From NCBI RefSeq assembly GCF_024170465.1, contig NZ_JALJYF010000003.1, positions 62,001-126,000 on the forward strand: a stretch of DNA of 64,000 nucleotides, read 5' to 3'. A model generated the notes under the pieces. That model was not told the DNA's origin, did not search any database, and saw only the letters and a program-made list of their open reading frames with translations. This stretch comes from Natronospira proteinivora (lineage in GTDB: Bacteria > Pseudomonadota > Gammaproteobacteria > Natronospirales > Natronospiraceae). Below, piece by piece: positions 7,248 to 15,591 of this stretch. A program made the position numbers and the translations under genes. Position 1 is the stretch's first letter; each line of letters starts with the position of its first letter.

Positions 7248-8090
7248 CTAATCGCTGCTGAGCAGCCCGATCTCCATTAGAAAGGCCCGGTAGGCCTCAC
7301 GGGTCTGCGACTGGCTCATGATGTTGTTGTGGTGGGCGTCTTCCACCAGGACCAGGCGGCGCGGCTCCGAGGGGCTGGCCTCATAGAGCTTCTCCATCAG
7401 CACCGGTGCGGTCTGGCGATCATCTTCCCCGGACAGGAGCAGGAGCGGGCCGTCGTAGTCGGCCAGGTGATCCCGGTTGTCGAAGCCCCGTAAGGCCTCG
7501 TCCACTTCCAGACGGATGAAGGGCCGGGCAAACCAGGGCAGGCGGGCATGTTCCACAAAATCATCCACATTGGTGGCCGTGGCTTCCAGCACCAGGGCAT
7601 CGATATCGGCCTCGGCACTGAGGCTGGCGGCCTCAAAGCCGCCCAGTGATAGGCCGTGCAGGATCAACGGCCCGTCCACCTGGGCCCGAACGTACTCATA
7701 CACCGCCTTGGCATCCTCGAAGGCGGTATCAATGCCTGCTGAGCCGGCATTGCGACCCTGACCCCGGCGATCAAAGTAATAGACGTTCAGGCCCATGGCG
7801 GAGAAGTTACTCACCACGCGACTCATGCCCCGGTCCACGGACTGCATATTGCCCCCGTAGTAGAGCACCGTGACCTGCGCTGGATCCCCAATGGCCGACA
7901 GGCCATAGACCGAGCTGCCATCCGAGCGCTCGAAGTGGTGGTCTTGCAGCAAGTAGTCTTCCGGCAGCGTCTGCCCCAGCCCAAAGCTGGGCATCATCCG
8001 CTGTTCATCCACGGTGATGGTGGTGCAGCCGCCAAGGGCCAATAGAATCAAACCCACGGCCACCAGGCCGCGCTGAGTGCGCTTACCCAC
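7248..8090 (-). CDS. Alpha/beta-hydrolase lipoprotein
   Basis: A 280-residue protein with a lipoprotein signal (LALGGC, Cys about residue 22). An alpha/beta-hydrolase domain follows: VLYYGGN strand, DRRGQGRN, nucleophile elbow HGLSLGGFEAA (Ser about residue 148), SGEDDRQTAP with a candidate acid, and AHHNN with the catalytic His near the C terminus. It resembles FrsA/BEM46-like serine hydrolases anchored in the envelope. Its 3-prime end converges on the preceding gene with about 15 bp between the stops, and no terminator is evident. Substrate unknown. A paralogous hydrolase is encoded at 18808-19626. Confidence 0.8.
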   Translation of the reverse strand: MGKRTQRGLVAVGLILLALGGCTTITVDEQRMMPSFGLGQTLPEDYLLQDHHFERSDGSSVYGLSAIGDPAQVTVLYYGGNMQSVDRGMSRVVSNFSAMGLNVYYFDRRGQGRNAGSAGIDTAFEDAKAVYEYVRAQVDGPLILHGLSLGGFEAASLSAEADIDALVLEATATNVDDFVEHARLPWFARPFIRLEVDEALRGFDNRDHLADYDGPLLLLSGEDDRQTAPVLMEKLYEASPSEPRRLVLVEDAHHNNIMSQSQTREAYRAFLMEIGLLSSD

Positions 8091-8622
8091 AGAATTTCCC
8101 CCTCAATTTAACTGGATTGCCTGATGTCCAGGCCAGAGTACAGGGTTTCTTACCAGCTGCCGTGATTTTAGGTAATTAGACCATGAGCGATTTTAATGCT
8201 CAAACTAGCCTTTCATTATGATAGCTCGGTGCCAGAATGTATAACTGGAAACCCGACTCAGCATCCACTACGCTAAATTCACAGCCAAGGATAAGCCGGA
8301 ATCATGTCCTAGCTAAGCTACAGTCTGGAATCCCAGTACACCCAGGCCGCATTTTGGCCATTTCCCTACGTGTGCATTCATGGTAGATCAGCGGCGCCCG
8401 CTTGAGTGGCTTAGAGGAAATATGAAAGGTGAGTGTGAATGATTGAACGAATTTGGGGCTTCACTCACTCGAGTTAGAGGCTTGTATGTTTGATTTAAAA
8501 TGCCCATAAATTGAAGTGGGTATAGAAGGAGCCTTATACCGAAAGCAAGTCACTTGGGGCTCAGAGAGTGATTATCTGGTCACTACTTAGGTACCATTAG
8601 ATATTCGTTGTGAGGGGGATTC
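8091..8622. other. Non-coding, lower-G+C stretch
   Basis: About 530 bp between the divergent hydrolase and membrane-protein genes. I see no convincing open frame, tRNA, attC-like site or terminator. The composition is clearly richer in A/T than the flanking core, like the following two genes. It marks the left edge of an apparently acquired patch and probably contains both divergent promoters. Confidence 0.5.
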
Positions 8623-8925
8623 ATGGTAAGAATCGTTCCGTGGATTTCGGCGATTGTCCTGGCATTTATAGCGGGTTATGGGATCTCAGGATACCTCGGA
8701 TCAAAACCAATGACGTTATATGTCTCGGTTCCGGGAGAGTACTCGGTATATGCGCCTGGCGGCAATACGATTCATGCGTTTACCGTTCTGGGTCAAATAG
8801 AAAATAAGATCGATTGTCGATATTTTGATACCAGAGAGAAGTACGATGCGGTGGTTACCTATGATGTATTGCTTGGGAAGAAGAACGTTACGCCTAACTG
8901 TTACGCAAGCTTTCAGTCTCGGTGA
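8623..8925 (+). CDS. Small single-pass membrane protein, unknown
   Basis: A 100-residue protein with one N-terminal hydrophobic segment (residues about 4-24, IVPWISAIVLAFIAGYGISGYL). A short polar domain outside the membrane follows, with cysteines at about 66 and 93 that could form a disulfide. GAGGGGG lies before the ATG. No family recognised. It precedes the DUF4236 gene by 62 bp in the same direction and probably shares its transcript. Base composition resembles that gene and differs from the core. Confidence 0.55.
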   Translation: MVRIVPWISAIVLAFIAGYGISGYLGSKPMTLYVSVPGEYSVYAPGGNTIHAFTVLGQIENKIDCRYFDTREKYDAVVTYDVLLGKKNVTPNCYASFQSR

Positions 8926-8987
8926 ATCTGAACCAGAGCGCAGGTGCCCCAACCCCCGAGGGAAACAATTTTGCCAAGGAGGCTAGC

Positions 8988-10070
8988 ATGGCATTTTATC
9001 TTCGCAAGTCCGTACGTTTCGGTCTATTTCGGTTCAATCTATCGAAATCCGGCGTGGGCATCTCGGCTGTCGTCAAGGGGTTCCGTGTCGGTAGTGGTCC
9101 TAGAGGAAACTATGTTCATATGGGGCGCGGCGGGCTGTATTATCGAGCCGCCTTGCCGCCTGAAAAAGGTAGTACAGGCCCAAAGCGTCAGAGCAGCAAC
9201 GTTCCACGTAGGCCTGTCGAGGCGGCTGAGGAGAGTGATCTCCAAGAGATCTCAAGTGCAGAAGCCTCAGAAGTGGTTGACTCGACGTCCGCTGAGTTAG
9301 TTGAGGAGATGAATAGGAAGCGTAAGATGATCCGGCTGTGGCCTCTAGCCGTCGCGGTAGCTTTGGTGGGAGCTTATTTCGTTTACTCTGCCGATCTCCC
9401 CGATATTGCCTGGGTCCCTTATGTGGTCGTCGCGGGATTGCTGATCGTAGCGGCAGCATATGTGGACAGGCTAAGGAAGACGACGGTTATTCTTTATGAT
9501 TTGGAGGAAGATGCGGAGAGTCCTTATAAGGACCTGCATAGTGCGTTTGAGCGTCTATCCGGATGTGCCGTAGTATGGCATATTTCTGCCAAAGGTGGTG
9601 TCAGTGATCAAAAGCGCAATGCCGGTGCGGCCTTTGCTGTTGAGCGAATACAGACTAATCTCCAATGTAAGGATCCACCTTACGTAAAAACGAATGTGCC
9701 AGTAATGGCTATTCCAGTTGGCAAAACGACGCTGTACTTTTTCCCAGATAAAGTGTTGCTGTTTCAGAGCGGAGGTGTCGGCGCGGTCAGTTACTCTGAG
9801 CTCAATGTATCTATAGAATCGACTACGTTCGTAGAGGATGGTGCGCTACCGAAGGATGCTAAAGTCGTAGATTACACATGGCAATACGTGAACAAGAAAG
9901 GTGGTCCAGACAAGCGGTTTAACAATAATCGTCAGCTGCCAATAGCGCTGTACGAAGATTTGGCTTTCTCTAGCGTTACTGGACTCAACGAGCGTATTCA
10001 GCTCTCTCGCACTGGGTTTGGTGAGCCTTTTAAATCTGCATTAGAGAGACTCTCGCATGTTTCTGGGTGA
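8988..10070 (+). CDS. DUF4236 membrane protein
   Basis: A 360-residue protein. ATG 8988 is chosen because AAGGAGG (8976-8982) stands 5 nt upstream and the N-terminal DUF4236 motif starts there: YLRKSVRFGLFRFNLSKSG, then KGFRVGSGPRGNYVHMGRGG. An acidic linker and two adjacent membrane segments (about residues 120-155) follow. The roughly 200-residue C-terminal domain contains YFFPDKVLLFQ, seen in this family and perhaps related to PH-like lipid-binding folds. DUF4236 proteins have no established role and occur in mobile regions. A/T-rich for this genome. Confidence 0.8.
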   Translation: MAFYLRKSVRFGLFRFNLSKSGVGISAVVKGFRVGSGPRGNYVHMGRGGLYYRAALPPEKGSTGPKRQSSNVPRRPVEAAEESDLQEISSAEASEVVDSTSAELVEEMNRKRKMIRLWPLAVAVALVGAYFVYSADLPDIAWVPYVVVAGLLIVAAAYVDRLRKTTVILYDLEEDAESPYKDLHSAFERLSGCAVVWHISAKGGVSDQKRNAGAAFAVERIQTNLQCKDPPYVKTNVPVMAIPVGKTTLYFFPDKVLLFQSGGVGAVSYSELNVSIESTTFVEDGALPKDAKVVDYTWQYVNKKGGPDKRFNNNRQLPIALYEDLAFSSVTGLNERIQLSRTGFGEPFKSALERLSHVSG

Positions 10071-10093
10071 AGTGGGTTGGGTCACTGGAAGCG

Positions 10094-11227
10094 TCATTTA
10101 TTAGACAACCCATTGTGCTTCAAGTAGCGCTCCAAACCTGAAATGTCGGAATTGATGAGTGAATCTTCGTGGGGATCGAATGGTTTGTCCATGAATTCGA
10201 CAATGAGAGTCATTCCGCCGAGTACATAGATTACCAGGAGGCTGGAAATCAGGCCTGTTAGGCCGGGGATCGCCACTATAACCATTATGGTGTAAATGAC
10301 CGTTAGTCGCGTTAGTAGTCGGGTATAGACCCGAGGGGTTCGTGTTTGGACCCGGTGAACCAGAAATTGGGCGCACTGGTGCATGGAGTTGAAAATCGGC
10401 GCTGGGATGCTCTTGCCCTCTTTCTTTCTCAACTCGTCATTTGCTTCATCGAGACCAGTCTTTTCTCCACCTGAGGCGATTATTCGGTAGATGGTGTCGA
10501 GCCAGGAAAGGACATTTCTTTCGTCGTTAACATGAGGTCGGGCCGCCTCGACGCTTCCTGTCAATAATTCCATTTGTTGGTCGAATCCATAGATTCGGGT
10601 GTGGACCGTGGCAAGGCGAGTTGACAGTAGAATACCGATGGCGAAGCCAATCACGGTAATCATGGTATCGATACCGTGAATTCGGGGCCATAGTCCCAAA
10701 CCTTCCAGGTATAGAAGAGCAGCCTTTAGCGCAATCCCGCCGGCAAAGAAGGGCGAGAGCCGGGCAAGTACCTCAAGATGCTCGTTCTTTGCCTTCTTCA
10801 CGTGTTTTAGCAGGCTGCTGCTTCGGACTAGCCGGAGCAGTCGCAGGCTGCGAATCCAGGCGCTGTCTATGGTTACGGTTGGGACGAAAAGGGATAGCAG
10901 TCCGGGAACCACGGCGACGAGGTCAATCGCACCTTGCCAGGTAAAGAGATACGCCCGTGGTGCAGGCCGCGTAAAAACTCGCAGAAGAATCTCGATGGTG
11001 AAGAAAACCACCAAGCCGAAGTGGAATATACGGAGGGCGCCCATGTGCTCGGTCGCTGCCTCGGGGTATTGAGCGACAATGGCCAGCTCGATAACGGAGC
11101 TCAGGATCAGTGCTACGACTAGCCAGTAGACAATCCATTGAGCTTTGCTGCGGGGCTCAAATAAGGCGCCATCAAGCCATTGGCGGACTGACCGTTTCGA
11201 TTGGGAGGAGGCTGGAGTGTTGCTCAT
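10094..11227 (-). CDS. Voltage-sensor domain fused to bestrophin-like module
   Basis: A 377-residue membrane protein. Residues about 30-145 read as an S1-S4 voltage-sensor-like unit of the ion_trans type: acidic residues in S1-S3 and an S4 with arginines every third position (WIRSLRLLRLVRSSSLLKHVKK). There is no K+ pore signature (TVGYG) afterwards. Residues about 160-377 instead contain further helices and end with LTRLTVIYTIMVIVAIP ... GMTLIVEFMDKPFDPHEDSLINSD. This is the proline-helix and E-x2-x-PF-acidic pattern of bestrophin/DUF4239-like chloride channels. An inferred voltage-responsive anion channel or regulator. The gene is convergent with the DUF4236 gene. Confidence 0.6.
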   Translation of the reverse strand: MSNTPASSQSKRSVRQWLDGALFEPRSKAQWIVYWLVVALILSSVIELAIVAQYPEAATEHMGALRIFHFGLVVFFTIEILLRVFTRPAPRAYLFTWQGAIDLVAVVPGLLSLFVPTVTIDSAWIRSLRLLRLVRSSSLLKHVKKAKNEHLEVLARLSPFFAGGIALKAALLYLEGLGLWPRIHGIDTMITVIGFAIGILLSTRLATVHTRIYGFDQQMELLTGSVEAARPHVNDERNVLSWLDTIYRIIASGGEKTGLDEANDELRKKEGKSIPAPIFNSMHQCAQFLVHRVQTRTPRVYTRLLTRLTVIYTIMVIVAIPGLTGLISSLLVIYVLGGMTLIVEFMDKPFDPHEDSLINSDISGLERYLKHNGLSNK

Positions 11228-11495
11228 GGTCCAAGAGTTCCTTTTCTTGTGGCGGCATTCCAGTCCAGTGGCGGCCTAAATTCTATTGGTCTGATCCGGG
11301 GAGCAGTGCATTATTCAGCCGTAAATCACTGTGAATGAGCATAGCAAAGATTTTGCAGAGGGCACTCGGTCTGGAAAATAATGAAGTTTGTGGGATTTAT
11401 GCCTCAATATATTGGTCTAGCCTGTGCGAGGCTGACGTTTCGTTGCCAGCACGGCGCTAGGCTTTTGTTAGTCAGAATGGAATAGGGAAGGACCA

Positions 11496-12038
11496 GTGGC
11501 ACGCAATATAGAAATCAAGGCTCGGGCTCGGGATTTTGAGTCGCAGGAGAGCGTGGCGGCTCGGTTGGCGGATGGGCCGGGTGTTTTGATTGAGCAGGAG
11601 GATACCTTCTTTCATGTGGCTCTGGGGCGGCTGAAGCTTCGCGAGTTTGGGGATGGCTCGGGGGAGTTGATTCAGTATGAGCGGCCGGATTCCCTTGAGC
11701 CTGCGGAATCAAGCTATGTGCGCTCGCCGGTGGGTGAGCCGGATTCTTTGAAGGCGGCGTTGGCGGCCTCGCTCGGAGTGCGGGCGGTGGTTAAGAAGCG
11801 CCGGACGCTGTTTCTTGCCGGGCAAACCCGGATTCATTTGGATGAGGTGGCCGGGCTTGGGCGGTTTATTGAGCTTGAGGTGGTGCTTCGGGCGGAGCAA
11901 TCCGAAGGGGAAGGGCGCCAGATTGCGGATCGGATGATGGCCTCGCTTGGTATTGAACCGTCGGATCTCATTGCCGGGGCGTATGTGGACTTGCTGGAGG
12001 CGGAAGGGGGGAGTGATGGGGTTAAGTCGAGTGGTTAG
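11496..12038 (+). CDS. CYTH-domain protein (class IV adenylate cyclase-like)
   Basis: A 180-residue protein with a GTG start after AGGGAAGGA. The N-terminal NIEIKAR contains the E-x-E-x-K-like signature of CYTH enzymes. The LKLREF, ELIQYERPD, VVKKRRTLFLAG, RIHLDEVAGLGRFIELEVVL series provides the alternating basic and acidic residues of the tunnel fold that binds triphosphate and two metal ions. Relatives include class IV adenylate cyclases and thiamine- or tripolyphosphatases; the exact reaction cannot be assigned from sequence. It is followed by an FMN reductase in the same direction. Confidence 0.85.
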   Translation: MARNIEIKARARDFESQESVAARLADGPGVLIEQEDTFFHVALGRLKLREFGDGSGELIQYERPDSLEPAESSYVRSPVGEPDSLKAALAASLGVRAVVKKRRTLFLAGQTRIHLDEVAGLGRFIELEVVLRAEQSEGEGRQIADRMMASLGIEPSDLIAGAYVDLLEAEGGSDGVKSSG

Positions 12039-12123
12039 TGATTGGGATTGAGCTGGGTGGTCAGGTTTTCGGGGCGGCTGTTGAGGTAAAGTGGGGTCTC
12101 ACGCTTATTTTGAGGTCGGCCTT

Positions 12124-12780
12124 ATGAAAATCCTCGTCTTTCTCGGCACAGTGCGGGACAGCAGCCCGCCGAATCCACCGCGCTTGGGGGCCCGGGTTGC
12201 TGAGGCCTGTATGGCGGTGCTGGGTGAGCATGCGGATCTTGAGTTGGAGCTTGTGGATCCGCTGGATTATTCCCTGGAGGGGGTGTTCAAGCCCCACTTT
12301 GCCTATCACCAGCGCAAGGTACCGGAGGACTTGGAGGCGCTGGCGGGGAAGATTGAGCAGGCGGATGGTTATGTGATGGTGAGCCCGGAGTATAACCACA
12401 GCATGAGTCCCGCTCTGGCGAATCTGCTGAATCACTTTGGCAGTTCATTGTTCTCCTATAAGCCCAGTGCGATTGTGAGCTATTCGGCGGGCCAATGGGG
12501 TGGCCTGCGGGCGGCGGTGGCCATGCGGACCTTTTTGTCGGAGCTGGGCTGTTTGCCGGTCTCGGCCATGATTCACGTGCCCAAGGCCCAGGATATCTTT
12601 GCCGAAGACGGCGGGTTCCAGGAAGGGGTCGATGGGGATGAGTGGGCCCAATACTTCAATCGCACTTTCTTGCAACTGATCTGGTGGGCCAAGGCGGCCT
12701 GCTCCCATCGCGAGGCGGTGGACCCGCATGGGATGATCAAAAGCTTTAAGAACGACCCCTCCCAGCGGAATGCGCCTTAA
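12124..12780 (+). CDS. NADPH-dependent FMN reductase-like flavodoxin-fold protein
   Basis: A 218-residue protein starting MKILVFLGTVRDSSP, the first strand and phosphate loop of the flavodoxin-like NADPH-dependent FMN/quinone reductase family. The flavin-binding motif SPEYNHSMSPALANLLNHF (about residues 78-96) and YSAGQWGGLRAA (about 118-129) are clear. Such enzymes reduce flavins, quinones or azo compounds in the cytosol. Its stop shares an A with the ATG of the diguanylate cyclase (TAATG), so the two are translationally coupled. Confidence 0.88.
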   Translation: MKILVFLGTVRDSSPPNPPRLGARVAEACMAVLGEHADLELELVDPLDYSLEGVFKPHFAYHQRKVPEDLEALAGKIEQADGYVMVSPEYNHSMSPALANLLNHFGSSLFSYKPSAIVSYSAGQWGGLRAAVAMRTFLSELGCLPVSAMIHVPKAQDIFAEDGGFQEGVDGDEWAQYFNRTFLQLIWWAKAACSHREAVDPHGMIKSFKNDPSQRNAP

Positions 12781-13652
12781 TGCCTGTTGATCTCGAAGCG
12801 CTTTATCCGAAGCTGATCCATCTGATGCTGGATCCGGTGTTTGTGGTGGATCGGGATGATCGGATTGTCTTTGTGAGTGATGCCTGTGAGTCGCTGCTCG
12901 GTTATCGGGCTGAGGAGATGATTGGCACCTTGATTACGGGCTATATGCACCCGGAGGACATGGCGGAGACGCGGGCCTCCATTGATCGGGTCATGTCGGG
13001 GCAGCCCCATCTGGATTTCCGTAATCGCTATGTCCGCAAGGATGGCGGGGTGGTGCATATTCTGTGGTCGGCCCGCTGGATCGAGGAGGAGGGCGTGCGG
13101 GTGGGTGTGGCGCGGGATATGACGGCCCTGAGTGAGGCCGAGGAGGAATTGCGCCGCCTGGCCCATCATGATCCGCTGACGGGGCTGACCAATCGCTTGC
13201 TGTTCACGGATCGGTTGGATACTGGCCTACGGGCCGCGCATCGCAATGGGGACGGACTGGCCCTGTTGTTTCTGGATGTGAATGATTTCAAGCACATCAA
13301 TGATACCCACGGCCATGCGATGGGGGACCGGATTCTCTGCGTGATTGCGCGTCGGCTGGAGCGCTGTATTCGGGAGACGGATACGGTGGCTCGGATGGGC
13401 GGTGATGAGTTCACGGTGTTGTTAACGGAGATCGACTCGGAAAGGGCGGTTGCCGAGAAGTTGGACCAGATTGTTGCCGTCATGGCCGAGCCCCTGGGTT
13501 CGGACTTCGCCGGGGTCTCAATGCCGAGCTGCAGCATTGGCGTGGCCTGTTACCCGGCTGACGGGGCCGATGCCGATACCCTGTTAAGCCGTGCGGATGA
13601 TGAGATGTATCGCATGAAAAGGCGTCTTTCGGCCGGCGGGTTACTGCCTTGA
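12780..13652 (+). CDS. PAS-GGDEF diguanylate cyclase
   Basis: A 290-residue protein with an N-terminal PAS domain (about residues 8-118: FVVDRDDRIVFVSDACESLLGY to GVARDMTALSEAE) and a C-terminal GGDEF domain (about 125-285). The catalytic loop is intact (ARMGGDEF). A product-inhibition I-site RETD lies five residues before it, so it should be an active c-di-GMP synthase under feedback control. There is no membrane segment, so it senses a cytosolic or diffusible signal. The coupled FMN reductase upstream suggests a redox or flavin link, which is inference. Confidence 0.9.
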   Translation: MPVDLEALYPKLIHLMLDPVFVVDRDDRIVFVSDACESLLGYRAEEMIGTLITGYMHPEDMAETRASIDRVMSGQPHLDFRNRYVRKDGGVVHILWSARWIEEEGVRVGVARDMTALSEAEEELRRLAHHDPLTGLTNRLLFTDRLDTGLRAAHRNGDGLALLFLDVNDFKHINDTHGHAMGDRILCVIARRLERCIRETDTVARMGGDEFTVLLTEIDSERAVAEKLDQIVAVMAEPLGSDFAGVSMPSCSIGVACYPADGADADTLLSRADDEMYRMKRRLSAGGLLP

Positions 13653-13756
13653 AGTCTACGAAATCGGCGGCCGCGCCGATCCTGAAACCAAGCTACGCCA
13701 TACCGCCTAAGAATTCCCATTGGGACGTTGAGGGGCCAGCAGCCACACTGAGTCGA

Positions 13757-13969
13757 CTACCTAACGGCAGATTCTTCTAATTGGCGCATTAGACTGTTGT
13801 TTTGGAGTACATATAAGGTTTCCTGCTCCCGCTCCCAGTCTTTTGCATTCATTATCACGAAGGCTTCTCCCGAAGATCGTGTCACTTTCAGCGGGGTGTG
13901 GCTGTCAATTACCCGCTCTACAAAGGCATTCAGGTTATCTCTGAATTGGTCTTCACTGACTGTGTCCAT
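13757..13969 (-). CDS. Phd/YefM-family antitoxin, no partner seen
   Basis: A 70-residue protein (MDTVSEDQFRDNLNAFVERV...) with the Phd/YefM fold: LKVTRSSGEAFVIMNAKDWEREQET matches the core of YefM antitoxins, which repress their own operon and neutralise a RelE/YoeB toxin. The 104 bp downstream on its strand (13756-13653) have no room for a toxin gene, and none is seen upstream. It appears to be a solitary antitoxin, either a remnant or one acting in trans. Confidence 0.75.
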   Translation of the reverse strand: MDTVSEDQFRDNLNAFVERVIDSHTPLKVTRSSGEAFVIMNAKDWEREQETLYVLQNNSLMRQLEESAVR

Positions 13970-14011
13970 GGGGCCCCCTCAAATCTATGGTATCTCCCTA
14001 AAACTAGAGGC

Positions 14012-14048
14012 TCAGTCATAGCGAATCAATAGGATTCGCTATGACTGA
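14012..14048. repeat. Perfect 16-bp inverted repeat
   Basis: TCAGTCATAGCGAATC (14012-14027) and its exact complement (14033-14048) flank a 5-nt loop AATAG. It lies between the end of corC and the promoter side of the antitoxin gene. No U-tract follows directly on either strand, so it is a poor intrinsic terminator. It could be a protein operator or an RNA-stabilising hairpin at the end of the ybeZ-ybeY-corC transcript. Confidence 0.8.
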
Positions 14049-14100
14049 TGGATGGGGCAGTTTCTTTCTTGGGGCCTTCGTTCTGCTCCGTATTCTTCTT

Positions 14101-14988
14101 CTACTCGTTTTCATCGTCCGTCTTCTCGGCCACTGGCTTGGGGGTTTGGACTTCCAGTAGGTGGATGCGGCGGCTGTCGGCGCGGAGGATGCGGAAGCGG
14201 AAGCCTTCCATGGTGACGGTCTCGCCCCGGTGGGGGAGGTGGCCGAAGGCGTGGGTGACCAGGCCGCCGATGGTGTCGAATTCCTCGTCGCTGAAGTCGG
14301 CGTCCAGGGCCTCGTTGAAAGCGGCCACGGGCATCAGGGCGCGGATGGTGAAACGGGTGGGGGAGTGGCGGGTGAGATCGCCTTCCTCGTCTTCGGTGTC
14401 GGTTTCATCATCGATGTCGCCGACGATCTGTTCCAGCACGTCTTCAATGGTTACCAGCCCCGAGACACCGCCGTATTCGTCCACCACGATGGCCATGTGG
14501 TTGCGGCTGTTGCGAAAGTCCGAGAGTAGGACGTTGAGGCGTTTGCTTTCCGGGATGAAGCTGGCCGGGCGGATGTATTCACGCACGTTGAAGCCGCCCA
14601 CCTGGCGTTCGGCGAAGTAGCGCAAAAGGTCCTTGGCCAGGACGATGCCGGTGACTTCATCCCGGCTTTCGCCCACCACCGGAAAACGGCTGTGGCCGGA
14701 TTCGATGGCCATTTTCAGGGCATCGTCCAGGCTGTCGTCGCGGCTTAGGACCACCATCTGCCCGCGCGGGATCATGATGTCGCGGACCTGCATTTCCGAG
14801 ACCTGCAGCACGCCTTCCAGCATGGCCTGGGCGTCGGCATCAAACAGTTCCCGGCGCTGGGCGTCGCGGAGCACGTCCACCAGTTCCACCCGGTCACGGG
14901 GCTCGCCGGACATGGCTTGCCCGATCTTTTCCAGCAGGCCCTTGAAGCCGTTGCTGTTGTCACTGTCCTGTTGTCGATCTTCCTTCAT
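14101..14988 (-). CDS. corC: CorC/HlyC-type CBS-pair protein
   Basis: A 295-residue cytosolic protein: an N-terminal leader, two CBS domains (about residues 68-185, MIPRGQMVVLSRDDSLDDAL and MAIVVDEYGGVSGLVTIEDVLEQIVGDI) and the C-terminal CorC_HlyC domain (about 205-285). CorC (YbeX) is associated with Mg/Co efflux and, with YbeY, with ribosome integrity. It is the last gene of ybeZ-ybeY-corC, 60 bp after ybeY. The usual downstream lnt is absent; an antitoxin gene follows instead. Confidence 0.92.
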   Translation of the reverse strand: MKEDRQQDSDNSNGFKGLLEKIGQAMSGEPRDRVELVDVLRDAQRRELFDADAQAMLEGVLQVSEMQVRDIMIPRGQMVVLSRDDSLDDALKMAIESGHSRFPVVGESRDEVTGIVLAKDLLRYFAERQVGGFNVREYIRPASFIPESKRLNVLLSDFRNSRNHMAIVVDEYGGVSGLVTIEDVLEQIVGDIDDETDTEDEEGDLTRHSPTRFTIRALMPVAAFNEALDADFSDEEFDTIGGLVTHAFGHLPHRGETVTMEGFRFRILRADSRRIHLLEVQTPKPVAEKTDDENE

Positions 14989-15048
14989 GGTCTCGGGGTT
15001 CGCGTGTTGGAAAACAGAGGGGCGGAGCCGGGGGCCGGCCGCCAGGTC

Positions 15049-15591
15049 TCAGGTCTCGTCCTGATAGGGGTCGGGGAAGCCCAGTTGATCCAGAATGCGT
15101 TTTTCCAGGGCTTCCATGTGCTCGGCTTGATCCCTTACTTCATGATCATAGCCCAGCAGGTGTAATACGCCATGGACCAGCATATGGGCCCAGTGGGCTT
15201 GTTCAAGCTTGTCTTGTTCGGACGCCTCCCGGGCCACCACTTCGGCGCAGATGACCAGATCCCCCAGGTGCCGCCAGGGCAGGCCGGGCAGCTCGTCGCC
15301 GGGGAAGGAGAGCACATTGGTGGGCCGGTCCCGGTCCCGCCATTGGCGGTTCAGGGACTGGCTTTCTTCCGGGGAGACAATGCGCAGGGCCAATTCCAGG
15401 GCCTGGCCGGAGAGTACCGCCGAGGGCCGGCCCGGGTCGGCATCGGCCCAGGCCAGGGCGGTTTCGGCCCAGTGCTGGAAGTCGGGCGCCTCGGGCAGAC
15501 CCGGGGCATCGATCTCCACCGCCAGGTCCAGGTTCAGGCCACTAGGGGGAGGTTCGTCGTCCATGGGCTCGGGGGCGTCGGGATGGCTCAT
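15049..15591 (-). CDS. ybeY: Endoribonuclease YbeY
   Basis: A 180-residue protein with the zinc-binding motif [16 protein letters not shown] (three-His metal site) near residues 137-152. [18 protein letters not shown] and the preceding RDRPT confirm YbeY, a single-strand-specific RNase for 16S rRNA 3-prime maturation and ribosome quality control. The N terminus is about 25 acidic, proline-rich residues longer than usual. The start ATG overlaps the ybeZ stop as ATGA, so translation is coupled. Confidence 0.93.
   Translation of the reverse strand: MSHPDAPEPMDDEPPPSGLNLDLAVEIDAPGLPEAPDFQHWAETALAWADADPGRPSAVLSGQALELALRIVSPEESQSLNRQWRDRDRPTNVLSFPGDELPGLPWRHLGDLVICAEVVAREASEQDKLEQAHWAHMLVHGVLHLLGYDHEVRDQAEHMEALEKRILDQLGFPDPYQDET

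Noticed and set aside
8091-8622. tRNA or small RNA gene in the long gap
   Set aside because: No T-loop signature, acceptor stem or clear terminator could be found.
13653-13756. Toxin gene partner for the YefM-like antitoxin
   Set aside because: The stretch has only 104 bp and no open frame of suitable length or start.
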